From the NCBI GenBank assembly GCA_013286425.1, contig JABDFS010000014.1, positions 1-44,791 of the forward strand: a DNA stretch of 44,791 nt, written 5' to 3'. Source of the stretch: Bacteroidota bacterium. Lineage in GTDB: Bacteria > Bacteroidota > Bacteroidia > Chitinophagales > Chitinophagaceae. This document shows positions 16,933 to 25,420 of the stretch, one piece after another. Made by a program: the position numbers and the translations under genes. Under the pieces are notes generated by a model that was not told the DNA's origin, made no database searches, and worked only from the letters and a program-made list of their open reading frames with translations. Position 1 is the stretch's first letter. Each line of letters opens with the position of its first letter.

Positions 16933-17535
16933 TTAATGCATCCTGTCTCCTCTTGGCTCTAAATGTTGAATTACCTCAGCTTCATAGACAAGCCATTCAT
17001 TCCAGCGTTTGCGTACCTTTTCTTTATCAACATAAGTTTCAGCCAACTCAATAAAAGTCACATAATGCCCTGCTTCACTTTCCATAAAACGGCGATAAAA
17101 GTTTTTCAAATAATCATCATTCAAACCTTCACTCAAACGCTTAAAGCGTTCGCAACTTCTTGCTTCAATCAAAGCACATATTAAAAGTTTATCCAGCAAA
17201 CGATACTCCTCTCTCCCACCCTTTACTTCAAACTGCAGCAGTTTATTTACATACTCATCTTTACGTTGTTTGCCAAGATATAAATTTCTTTTTCTTAATT
17301 CCTGCAAAACCAACCGAAAATGGCCCCATTCTTCTGTAACAATTGGAGAAAGTTCATTCACTAATTCGATCTTATCCGGATAACGTTGTATCAATGAAAT
17401 GCAACTGGTCGCAGCCTTTTGTTCGCAATAAGCATGATCAGTTAAAATATCCTGTAAGCTAATGACAGCAAGGTTTACCCAACGGGGATCAGTAGGCAGG
17501 TGCAATCCTAAAATATTTCTTTCAGCTTCATTCAT
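16933..17535 (-). CDS. miaE: tRNA-(ms[2]io[6]A)-hydroxylase
   Basis: A 200-residue ferritin-like diiron monooxygenase that hydroxylates the isopentenyl side chain of modified adenosine 37 in tRNAs reading UNN codons. The four-helix diiron pattern is visible: Glu in DHAYCEQKAA (about residue 38), TEEWGHFRLVL (about 68-78, with ExxH), LICALIEARSCERF (about 118-131) and MESEAGHYVTFIELAE (about 152-167, with ExxH). The C-terminal HLEPRGDRMH is typical of the family in Bacteroidota. Substrate tRNA first needs MiaA and MiaB, which are not in this window. It is a single gene, convergent with the nucleotidase across the hairpin. Confidence 0.93.
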   Translation of the reverse strand: MNEAERNILGLHLPTDPRWVNLAVISLQDILTDHAYCEQKAATSCISLIQRYPDKIELVNELSPIVTEEWGHFRLVLQELRKRNLYLGKQRKDEYVNKLLQFEVKGGREEYRLLDKLLICALIEARSCERFKRLSEGLNDDYLKNFYRRFMESEAGHYVTFIELAETYVDKEKVRKRWNEWLVYEAEVIQHLEPRGDRMH

Positions 17536-17829
17536 TTAAACAAAGTAAATACATAAACCCGTTGTGCATTAACCAGGTATTAGTGAAACAGGCAACAGAA
17601 GATTGTTTAATACTAATTAAAAACATATAAAAAAGGGATTAAAAAGGTACAAAAAAGGGACCAAAGAGGTAATATACTTCTCTTTGATCTGTTTTTTATT
17701 TGTTTTTTGTCTCTGTTTAAATTGATATTGATAATACTTAATTCAATGCTTATACAATGACTTGTTACCGTTAGTTTGGAATAAGAACTTGAATACTGCA
17801 AAGGTTTGCTATCAGGCGGCTACTTGTAT

Positions 17830-17963
17830 CGCCATGTCGAACGATAGTGAGAAATTTCTGCATAATTTTAAGCTTAAGAGAATTTGAGAGGTTTATTTCG
17901 TTCTTAATTATTTTTTAATTGTCTCAATGATTGCTTCGCAATTCTCCTAACGTCGAAATGACG
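17830..17963. repeat. Intergenic inverted-repeat element within a 629-bp gene-free stretch
   Basis: The gap 17536-18164 has no gene. Its left part is an A-rich low-complexity tract. Within it, 17830-17856 and 17938-17963 are imperfect inverted arms (about 21 of 26 matching with two gaps); the outer ends read CGCCATGTCGA and TCGAAATGACG. About 80 bp of AT-rich sequence separates them. Arms of the plan GTCATTTCGA..GAGAAATT are, from memory, a common non-coding repeat in Bacteroidota. I see no target duplication. The remainder, up to the GH3 gene, probably holds its promoter; no clear box is seen. Confidence 0.5.
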
Positions 17964-18164
17964 TACAAGAGGTTTTCACTTGTGAATTTGGATTTATTTT
18001 ATTCTGTCTGTAAACCTTATGTGCCTTATTAGGGTGAAAAAAACTCAACTGCGGTAATGTATGTCGCAACATAATTTCTTTTTGTCTCTTTAATTAAAAA
18101 AAACGCTGCAACAAATTAATTTCGCAGCTTCAAAAAATCACCAACTGCCACACAAACATCGCGT

Positions 18165-20564
18165 ATGAAAAAATTGCTTTTACTCACCGTTCTTCTTCTT
18201 TCTTTTTATTCGTCTAAACTGGTTGCTCAGAATGCACCACAATTAGGCAAAGCATCAGTTAAAGATGTTATTGCTGCTATGACGCTTGAAGAAAAAGCCA
18301 AGCTCGTTGTTGGCAATGGCTTCAGCATGCCGGGCAGTAAAAATCAGTCTGCAACCAATATCGGAATGACAAAAGATAAAGTTGCCGGTGCTTCCGGAAC
18401 CACATTTGCCATTCCGCGTTTAGGCATTCCTTCTATGGTTGTTTCTGACGGGCCTGCAGGCGTTAGGATTGACCCTATCCGCAATAACGACAGTGCAAAA
18501 ACATATTATGCTACAGCCTGGCCTGTGGCTACGCTGATCGCTTCTTCCTGGGATACATCCATTGCAAAAAAAGTTGGTGTTGCTTTCGGGAGTGAAGTAC
18601 ATGATTACGGCTTGGATGTAATTCTAGGCCCGGGAATGAATATTCACCGCAATCCTTTGGGCGGAAGAAATTTTGAATACTATTCTGAAGACCCGGTTAT
18701 CTCCGGCAATATGGCTGCAGCGTTGGTAAATGGTATTCAGAGCAATGGTGTTGGTGTATCTGTAAAACATTTCGTTGCAAACAACGAAGAGACAGACCGC
18801 ATGACTATAAATGAAATGATTAGTGAAAGAGGCTTAAGGGAAATTTACCTGAAGAATTTTGAGATAGCAGTTAAAAAATCAAATCCCTGGACGATAATGA
18901 GTTCATATAATATAATCAATGATACCATGACTTCGGAAACCCATGATTTGCTTACAACCATTTTGAGAAAAGAATGGGGTTTTAAAGGTTTTGTAATGAG
19001 CGACTGGTTTGGCGGAAGGGATGCAGTAGCACAGATGAAAGCAGGTAATAATTTATTAATGCCCGGCACACCAAAACAAACACAGGCTATTATTGACGCG
19101 GTGAAAAACGGAACGCTTGATGAAAAGATTTTAGATGAAAATGTGGCGGGTATTTTAAATGTAATGCTGAAATCACCTTCATTCAAAAATTATAAGTACT
19201 CAGATAAACCTGATCTTAAAAAGGATGCTGAAATTTCCCGTGAAGCGGCAACCGAAGGAATGGTTTTATTAAAGAATGATAACAATGCACTTCCATTAAA
19301 ATCAGTAAAAAATATTGCTTTGTTTGGCGTGAACGGTTATGAATTGATTGCCGGCGGTACCGGCAGCGGCGATGTAAACAAAGCTTATACAGTTTCGCTG
19401 GCGCAGGGTTTAAACAATGCAGGCTATGTTTTAAATGATGAAACAAAAAATTTATATGCCGCATACGTTGCTGACTATAAATCAAAAAATCCAAAACAAA
19501 GCATTATTGAACAATTCATGCATCCGCGGGCGCCTATGCCTGAATATGCTGTAAGCAATGATATAATAAACAAGCAGGCTGCTTCATCAGATATTGCCAT
19601 TATTGCAATCGGCAGAAATGCAGGTGAAGGCAAAGACAGGCAGGTAGATAATGATTTTAATTTATCAGACGTAGAAAAGACAATGATTAAAAGCGTAGCC
19701 GATGCTTTTCATGCGCAAAACAAAAAAGTTGTTGTTGTATTGAATATTGGCGGCGTAATTGAAATGGCAAGCTGGCGCGATAATGTTGACGGCATATTGC
19801 TTGCATGGCAACCGGGTTTGGAAGGTGGTAATGCAATGACTGATATATTGAGTGGCAAAGTAAATCCTTCAGGAAAACTGGCAACAACATTTCCTATGCA
19901 ATATGAAGATGTGCCTTCGGCTAAAAATTTTCCGGGAACAGAATTTCCTGATAAAGCTACATCTGGCATGATGGGCATGAAGTTAATACCCGCAGAAGTT
20001 ACTTATGAAGAAGGCATTTATGTTGGCTACCGTTATTACAATACTTTCAATGTAAAGCCTGCGTATGAATTTGGTTACGGATTATCATACAGCAACTTCA
20101 CCTTCGGTAATTTAAAACTCAGTTCATCAACATTTGACAAAAGCATTACAGCAACACTTACTATTACCAATCAAGGTAAGATGCCGGGAAAAGAAGTAGT
20201 TGAAATTTATGTGTCTGCCCCTGCAAACAATATTGATAAACCTTCAGAAGAACTAAAAGCATTTGCAAAAACAAAATTGTTGAAACCGGGTGAAACACAA
20301 ACAGTGAAGTTCACTTTAACTGCAGCAGATCTTGCATCTTTTTACACTGATAAAGAAGCATGGATTGCAGACGCGGGAAAATATACGCTTAAAGCAGGCG
20401 CTTCATCAACAGATATTCGCTTAAAAGCTTCATTCAATTTGCCGAATGAAATTACAGTTGAGAAAGTAAATAAAGCACTAACACCGAAAGCTAACATAAA
20501 TGAGCTAAAAGCGAATTCAAAAGAATCAAGCTATATTGAAGAATTGAATAACTTCGGAATGTAA
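18165..20564 (+). CDS. Secreted glycoside hydrolase family 3 beta-glycosidase (beta-glucosidase/xylosidase type)
   Basis: A 799-residue GH3 enzyme with a signal peptide (residues 1-21, LVAQ). The N-terminal TIM-barrel domain carries SDGPAGVR (~94), GRNFEYYSEDP (~168), KHFVANNEET (~201, typical KHF/N substrate loop) and GFVMSDWFGG with nucleophile Asp280. The second alpha/beta sandwich domain contains IAIGRNAGEGKDR, where the Glu of GEGKDR is the likely acid/base, and a C-terminal fibronectin-III-like domain begins after YEEGIYVGYRYY (about residue 615). There is no PA14 insert. It removes non-reducing-end glucose or xylose from oligosaccharides in the periplasm. It heads a same-strand run of carbohydrate genes, so xylo-oligosaccharide is a reasonable substrate guess. 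Confidence 0.95.
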   Translation: MKKLLLLTVLLLSFYSSKLVAQNAPQLGKASVKDVIAAMTLEEKAKLVVGNGFSMPGSKNQSATNIGMTKDKVAGASGTTFAIPRLGIPSMVVSDGPAGVRIDPIRNNDSAKTYYATAWPVATLIASSWDTSIAKKVGVAFGSEVHDYGLDVILGPGMNIHRNPLGGRNFEYYSEDPVISGNMAAALVNGIQSNGVGVSVKHFVANNEETDRMTINEMISERGLREIYLKNFEIAVKKSNPWTIMSSYNIINDTMTSETHDLLTTILRKEWGFKGFVMSDWFGGRDAVAQMKAGNNLLMPGTPKQTQAIIDAVKNGTLDEKILDENVAGILNVMLKSPSFKNYKYSDKPDLKKDAEISREAATEGMVLLKNDNNALPLKSVKNIALFGVNGYELIAGGTGSGDVNKAYTVSLAQGLNNAGYVLNDETKNLYAAYVADYKSKNPKQSIIEQFMHPRAPMPEYAVSNDIINKQAASSDIAIIAIGRNAGEGKDRQVDNDFNLSDVEKTMIKSVADAFHAQNKKVVVVLNIGGVIEMASWRDNVDGILLAWQPGLEGGNAMTDILSGKVNPSGKLATTFPMQYEDVPSAKNFPGTEFPDKATSGMMGMKLIPAEVTYEEGIYVGYRYYNTFNVKPAYEFGYGLSYSNFTFGNLKLSSSTFDKSITATLTITNQGKMPGKEVVEIYVSAPANNIDKPSEELKAFAKTKLLKPGETQTVKFTLTAADLASFYTDKEAWIADAGKYTLKAGASSTDIRLKASFNLPNEITVEKVNKALTPKANINELKANSKESSYIEELNNFGM

Positions 20565-20602
20565 GCAAACGTTCAGATTGCTTCTCCTTGTAAATTCACT
20601 TC

Positions 20603-21088
20603 ATGAAAAAGATCATCTTATTTTTTGCAATTGCTTTTGCATGCAATGCATCCAAAGGTTTTGCGCAGGTTGAAGTTAAACCGTTGTCAGATCAGCAATC
20701 AATGCTGCAAAGCAGCGATCCGCAACTTGCACAGAACAAAAAACTGCTATACGATTTCTGGCGTGAAGTGTTTGAAGGCGGCCATCTGGAGCTCGCAGAT
20801 AAATATATGGCTGAAACATATATTCAGCATAACCCAAATGTTGCGACAGGCAGAAAAGCTTTTGTTGATTTCTTTTCAAAATACAGGCAGCCACAACCAA
20901 TTGCTGATACCATCAAAGCGCCTGTTGTGTCAATTATTGCAGAAGGCGATATGGTGATGATAAGTTTTGCAAGAGAGCTGCCTGATCCAAAAGACAGTAC
21001 GAAAAAATATACAACCACATGGTTTGATATGTTTCGTATTGAGAACGGAAAGATCGCTGAACATTGGGATGCTGCAACAAAGCAATAA
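20603..21088 (+). CDS. Exported SnoaL-like (NTF2 fold) protein
   Basis: A 161-residue protein with a signal peptide (residues 1-21, CNASKGFAQ). The mature domain has the alpha+beta barrel pattern of SnoaL-like polyketide cyclase and nuclear transport factor 2-like proteins: LLYDFWREVFEGGHLELADKY at ~49-69, YIQHNPNVATGRKAFVDFF at ~71-89, and a C-terminal WFDMFRIENGKIAEHWDA. The EHW and QHNP strings are the usual pocket residues of this group. Many such proteins are exported in Bacteroidota with no known reaction. It is 38 nt after the GH3 gene and probably in its operon; the carbohydrate link is by context. Confidence 0.75.
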   Translation: MKKIILFFAIAFACNASKGFAQVEVKPLSDQQSMLQSSDPQLAQNKKLLYDFWREVFEGGHLELADKYMAETYIQHNPNVATGRKAFVDFFSKYRQPQPIADTIKAPVVSIIAEGDMVMISFARELPDPKDSTKKYTTTWFDMFRIENGKIAEHWDAATKQ

Positions 21089-21176
21089 ATGTTTGAAGCG
21101 ATTATAAACTGCATTTATTATTATTGCTTACCGAATTCCGATTCTATTTTAATCATATAGTTTACGATTCTCCATT

Positions 21177-22724
21177 ATGAAAAAAATTCTCATTCTATTA
21201 TTTTTTATTGCATCCATTGCACATGCACAGCAAAAAGTAATTCAGTTATACAATGGCGCAGCGCCGGGTTCTGAAAACTGGAGCTGGGATGAACAGTTCA
21301 TTGCAGCGGATAAGAACATGTTTAAGACAAACATTGTTTACAATGTTTCAAAGCCAACACTTACTGTGTACGCACCCGATGCATCTGTTGCAAACGGAAC
21401 AGCGATTGTTATTTGCCCTGGCGGTGGCTTTCATCTTTTATCCATCAACAGCGAAGGCATTGATGTGGCAACATGGCTTGCAAAAAGAGGCGTTACGTGT
21501 TTTGTGTTGAAGTATAGATTAATTCATAGTACAAGCAATGATCCTATACAGGATATGATGAACATGATCAATAACAAAGGCGAGTCTGATGATCAAACCA
21601 AAAATGTGATCGCTATGGGAATAAGCGATGGCCGCGAAGCCATTACTTATGTGCGTAAACACGCTGCTGATTATAATATCAATCCTGATAAAATTGGTAT
21701 CATCGGTTTTTCTGCAGGCGGTACTGTTGCTGCATCGTCAGCCTTTAATTATACGGCGGATAACAAACCTGATTTTGTTGCACCAATCTATCCCTTCTTC
21801 CCTGATAGTATGCAAACAGCCATTGCTGCAGATGCACCGCCAATGTTTCTTGTGGCTGCATCAAATGACCAGTTAGGATTAGCGCCGCACAGTGTTAGTT
21901 TGTACAATAAGTGGTTATCGTCAAAGCATTCTGCAGAACTACACATGTATGTACAGGGTGGACATGGTTTTGGTATGCGTACACAAAATATTCCCACTGA
22001 TTCATGGATTGACCGCTTTGGCGATTGGTTACAGGTTATGAACATTGCAAAAGGAACTGCATCACCGGGTGATGAACAGGTTGACCGTATGCAGAGAACA
22101 TTGAAAGACTGGCCCAACATTCAGCGTTATGCAGATGACAATGAAAAGCTGAAAGCAGTTGAAGATAAGAAGCGTGTGGTGTTCATGGGTAATTCTATTA
22201 CTGAAGGCTGGAAAAATAATGATTCGTCATTTTTTATAAACAATGATTATATTGACCGCGGCATCAGCGGACAAACAACGCCACAAATGCTTGTACGTTT
22301 CCGCGAAGATGTGATCAACCTGAAACCAGCTGTGGTAACGATTCTTGCAGGCATCAATGATATTGCACAAAACACCGGCCCGATAAAGCTGGAAGACACT
22401 TATGGCAACATTATTTCAATGGCCGAGTTGGCAAAAGCAAACAATATAAAAGTAGTTATCACTTCAACATTGCCTGCTAATGCAATTCCATGGCGCACGT
22501 ACATTCATCCAGCAGATTCAGTAATTGCGTTGAACAAAATGCTGAAAGCATACGCGGATAAAAACAAAATAATATTTGTTGATTACTATTCCGCAATGGT
22601 TGATGATCAAAAAGGTTTACCGAAAACTTTGTCTAATGATGGCGTGCATCCAACGCTTGCAGGTTACCAGGTAATGGAACCATTAGTACAGAAAGGTATT
22701 GCAGATGCATTAAAGCAGAAATAA
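21177..22724 (+). CDS. Secreted two-domain esterase: alpha/beta hydrolase fused to SGNH/GDSL hydrolase
   Basis: A 515-residue protein with a signal peptide (1-18). Domain 1 (about 20-290) is an alpha/beta hydrolase of the BD-FAE or acetylxylan-esterase type: oxyanion CPGGGF at ~80-85, nucleophile Ser179 in GFSAGG, Asp231 in SNDQLG, His263 in GGHGFGM. Domain 2 (about 325-515) is SGNH: Ser340 in VVFMGNSITEGW, Gly364 block II, Asn394 in AGINDIAQ, and Asp488/His491 in NDGVHPTLAG. Both triads look intact, so it may remove two kinds of ester group from one polysaccharide. It lies in a run with GH3, a carboxylesterase and xylulokinase. Substrate (acetyl or feruloyl) is inference. Confidence 0.88.
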   Translation: MKKILILLFFIASIAHAQQKVIQLYNGAAPGSENWSWDEQFIAADKNMFKTNIVYNVSKPTLTVYAPDASVANGTAIVICPGGGFHLLSINSEGIDVATWLAKRGVTCFVLKYRLIHSTSNDPIQDMMNMINNKGESDDQTKNVIAMGISDGREAITYVRKHAADYNINPDKIGIIGFSAGGTVAASSAFNYTADNKPDFVAPIYPFFPDSMQTAIAADAPPMFLVAASNDQLGLAPHSVSLYNKWLSSKHSAELHMYVQGGHGFGMRTQNIPTDSWIDRFGDWLQVMNIAKGTASPGDEQVDRMQRTLKDWPNIQRYADDNEKLKAVEDKKRVVFMGNSITEGWKNNDSSFFINNDYIDRGISGQTTPQMLVRFREDVINLKPAVVTILAGINDIAQNTGPIKLEDTYGNIISMAELAKANNIKVVITSTLPANAIPWRTYIHPADSVIALNKMLKAYADKNKIIFVDYYSAMVDDQKGLPKTLSNDGVHPTLAGYQVMEPLVQKGIADALKQK

Positions 22725-22811
22725 GATTTATTATTAGTGCATTCGTGGTTTTATGATTTATAAAAATAGAACGCGCATGCGACAATAATCTTCAAACATC
22801 AATCCAACAAA

Positions 22812-24356
22812 ATGAAAATAAAACGTTTGCTGACTTTTTCAGTTTCATTATTTATTGCAGTTGCATCATTCGCACAAACAAAAACACCTGTTGTAAAAAC
22901 AGATGCAGGTTTGGTTTCAGGAATGATTGATGGAAACATAAATATTTTCAAAGGCATTCCATTTGCAGCACCACCTGTTGGTGAATTAAGATGGAAAGCA
23001 CCGCAACCGGTACAGCCGTGGAATGATGTTAAAAAATGTGATGAGTTTGGTGCAAGCCCGATGCAGGCTTCACCCGCTCCGTTCAGTATGTGGAGCGAAG
23101 AATTTTTAATACGTAAAGAACCCATCAGCGAAAATTGTTTGTATTTAAATGTCTGGACAAGCTCAACATCATCCAATAAAAAATTGCCTGTACTAGTTTG
23201 GATATACGGTGGAGGTTTTTCAAGTGGCGGCGCAAACGTTCCTATTTATGATGGTGAAGCTATGGCGAAGAAAGGAATTGTGTTTGTAAGCATTAACTAT
23301 CGTGTTGGCATATTCGGATTCTTTGCCCATCCTGACCTTACAAAAGAATCAGGCTATAATGCTTCCGGCAATTATGGATTGCTTGACCAGATCGCTGCAT
23401 TAAAATGGGTGCAAAAAAATATTGCAGCTTTCGGCGGTGATGCAAACAATGTAACAATTGCCGGTCAGTCTGCAGGTTCAATGAGCGTAAATTGCCTGGT
23501 TGCTTCTCCCCTTGCAAAAGGTTTATTCAATAAAGCTATTGCTGAAAGTGGCGCTAATTTAATCAGTGGTGCTTTTGGAAGCAGAACATTACAACAAGCT
23601 GAAGAAGATGGAGTGAAAACAGCTTCATCATTACACGCAAATTCAGTTGGAGATCTGCGTAAGATGTCCGCAACAGAACTGATGAAAGTTCAGGGTATAC
23701 GTGGCGGACCAATTGTTGATGGTTATGTGTTACCTGAACCTATCGGCGAAATATTTGCATCCAACAAAGAAAATAATGTTAGCTTATTAACAGGATGGAA
23801 TGAGAATGAAGGATTAATGTTCGGCCAGGTAAAAAAAGCAGATGATTTTAAAAAACAGATGGAGCAGCAATATGGCAACGATGCACAAACTGCTTTGCAA
23901 TATTATCCTGCAACAAATGATTCAATAGCTTCAGCATCTCAGTATGATCTTTCACGCGATATAATATTTGGTGTACAGAATTATACATGGGCAAACGTTG
24001 AAAGCGGTCAAGGCAGCAAAGTTTATGTTTATCATTTCACGCGTAAAGTGCCGGGCACAGGCCAGTATGCAAAGTATGGTGCGTTTCATACAGGCGAAGT
24101 TCCTTATGCCTACGATAACCTGAAATTCGTGAACAGGTCATGGGAAGATGTTGATCATAAACTGGCTGATGTAATGTCATCTTATTGGGTAAACTTTATA
24201 AAAACAGGAAATCCTAATGGAAAAAATTTGCCTGACTGGAAGGCTTACAACACAAAAGATAAACAAGTGATGATACTTGGAACAACGCAGCAATCACAGC
24301 CATTAAAAGACGCTGCGCAACTTGATTTTATTTACTCAAAAATGAAAGCTCAATAA
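22812..24356 (+). CDS. Exported type-B carboxylesterase (cholinesterase fold)
   Basis: A 514-residue carboxylesterase of the type-B (PF00135) family, signal peptide 1-21 (ASFAQ). Family landmarks: FKGIPFAAPPVGELRW at ~47-61, the SENCLYLNVW strand at ~106-115, oxyanion loop IYGGGFSSGG at ~131-140, and nucleophile Ser220 in TIAGQSAGSMS. The acid Glu lies in NENEGLMFG near 330 and the His in AFHTGEVPYAYDN near 418. It would hydrolyse simple carboxylic esters, and here, 87 nt behind the double esterase, it may take part in trimming acyl groups from plant cell-wall oligosaccharides. The next gene starts 25 nt later and is surely co-transcribed. Confidence 0.93.
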   Translation: MKIKRLLTFSVSLFIAVASFAQTKTPVVKTDAGLVSGMIDGNINIFKGIPFAAPPVGELRWKAPQPVQPWNDVKKCDEFGASPMQASPAPFSMWSEEFLIRKEPISENCLYLNVWTSSTSSNKKLPVLVWIYGGGFSSGGANVPIYDGEAMAKKGIVFVSINYRVGIFGFFAHPDLTKESGYNASGNYGLLDQIAALKWVQKNIAAFGGDANNVTIAGQSAGSMSVNCLVASPLAKGLFNKAIAESGANLISGAFGSRTLQQAEEDGVKTASSLHANSVGDLRKMSATELMKVQGIRGGPIVDGYVLPEPIGEIFASNKENNVSLLTGWNENEGLMFGQVKKADDFKKQMEQQYGNDAQTALQYYPATNDSIASASQYDLSRDIIFGVQNYTWANVESGQGSKVYVYHFTRKVPGTGQYAKYGAFHTGEVPYAYDNLKFVNRSWEDVDHKLADVMSSYWVNFIKTGNPNGKNLPDWKAYNTKDKQVMILGTTQQSQPLKDAAQLDFIYSKMKAQ

Positions 24357-24381
24357 TTTCATCAATACAAAAACGAATGCC

Positions 24382-25305
24382 ATGCTACAAAGAAGAAAAT
24401 TCATCAAACAATCTGCTGCCGCTGCTGCCGCAGGGTTATTAATATCAAAAAGCGCAAATGCATTTTTTAATCCGAAAGCAATGCCGCCGGTCGGGTTGCA
24501 GTTGTTTACTTTTTTTGGAATTATTGATGATGATGTGCAAGGCACATTGAAGCGTATTGCTGATATTGGTTATAAAGAAATTGAATCTGCATTCAGCAAG
24601 AAAGGTGGTTATTATGGAATGAAAGCAAAAGAATTTAAATCACTGGTTGAAAGTTTAGGCATGCAATGGAAATCGCATCATGTTTTGGGCGCGCCGTTTA
24701 AACTTCCGCCGGGTACAAAAATGCCCAACGATGCAAACGGTAAACCCATTACTATTCCGCCAATGCGCAATCTTAAAGAAAACATGCAGGAGTTGGTTGA
24801 TGAAGTAGCTGAAGTTAATTTACCTTTTTTGGTTTGCGCCAACACACCTCTTGACACTACAGAAAATATCAACAGCTCGCTTGAAGTGATGAGTAAAAGC
24901 GGTGAAGCATGCAAGAAAGCAGGCATACAATTTTGCTATCATAACCATGAAGCAGAATTTAAAGCTGTTGATGGAAAAGTTCCTTATGATCTAATGCTGT
25001 CGCAATTAGATAAGAACAATGTACAGTTTGAACTGGATCTTGCATGGGCAACAAAAGCCGGCACAGATCCGGTTGCTTTATTCAATCAAAACCCGGGGCG
25101 TTTCCCTTTATGGCATGTAAAAGACCTGGATGCAAGCCGCGAGAATATTATGCCTGTTGGCGAAGGCACTATTGACTTCAAACGCATATTTGCTGCGGCT
25201 TCTGTGGCAGGTATGAAAGATTTTTTTGTTGAACATGATATGCCTAAAGATGCTTACGCGAGTATTACATCAAGCATAGCTAATTTGAAAAAAATGTTAA
25301 GCTGA
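24382..25305 (+). CDS. Tat-exported sugar phosphate isomerase/epimerase-like TIM barrel protein
   Basis: A 307-residue AP-endonuclease-2-like/xylose isomerase-like TIM barrel. It begins with a twin-arginine signal (LQRRKFIKQS followed by an Ala-rich hydrophobic stretch to SANAF). Barrel marks include GLQLFTFFGIIDDDVQGTLKRIADIG, FCYHNHEAEF around residue 180 and LDLAWATKAG.. at ~211 with the metal-type Glu/Asp and His residues, then LWHVKDLD near 240 and the final FVEHDMP. Bacteroidota have many such exported paralogues close to glycan genes; keto-sugar isomerisation or 3-keto-glycoside processing are possible roles but not proven. It sits between a carboxylesterase and xylulokinase, and a second paralogue is encoded 3 kb downstream. 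Confidence 0.85.
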   Translation: MLQRRKFIKQSAAAAAAGLLISKSANAFFNPKAMPPVGLQLFTFFGIIDDDVQGTLKRIADIGYKEIESAFSKKGGYYGMKAKEFKSLVESLGMQWKSHHVLGAPFKLPPGTKMPNDANGKPITIPPMRNLKENMQELVDEVAEVNLPFLVCANTPLDTTENINSSLEVMSKSGEACKKAGIQFCYHNHEAEFKAVDGKVPYDLMLSQLDKNNVQFELDLAWATKAGTDPVALFNQNPGRFPLWHVKDLDASRENIMPVGEGTIDFKRIFAAASVAGMKDFFVEHDMPKDAYASITSSIANLKKMLS

Positions 25306-25348
25306 AAGAAGGTTAACAAAGAATGCTTAACAAAATTGGACAGACAAT

Positions 25349-25378
25349 GATTCACGTCTGACGTATGACGATTCACGT
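25349..25378. repeat. Short direct repeat GATTCACGT in the gap before xylulokinase
   Basis: GATTCACGT occurs at 25349-25357 and again at 25370-25378, separated by CTGACGTATGAC. Together the tract is made of overlapping ACGT/ACGA elements. It lies 43 nt before the xylulokinase start. It could be a remnant of a spacer repeat or a binding tract; nothing decides it. Confidence 0.3.
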
Positions 25379-25420
25379 TCATAATCTCTTGGTATATTCG
25401 CCCACCTAAAAATTTTTGCA

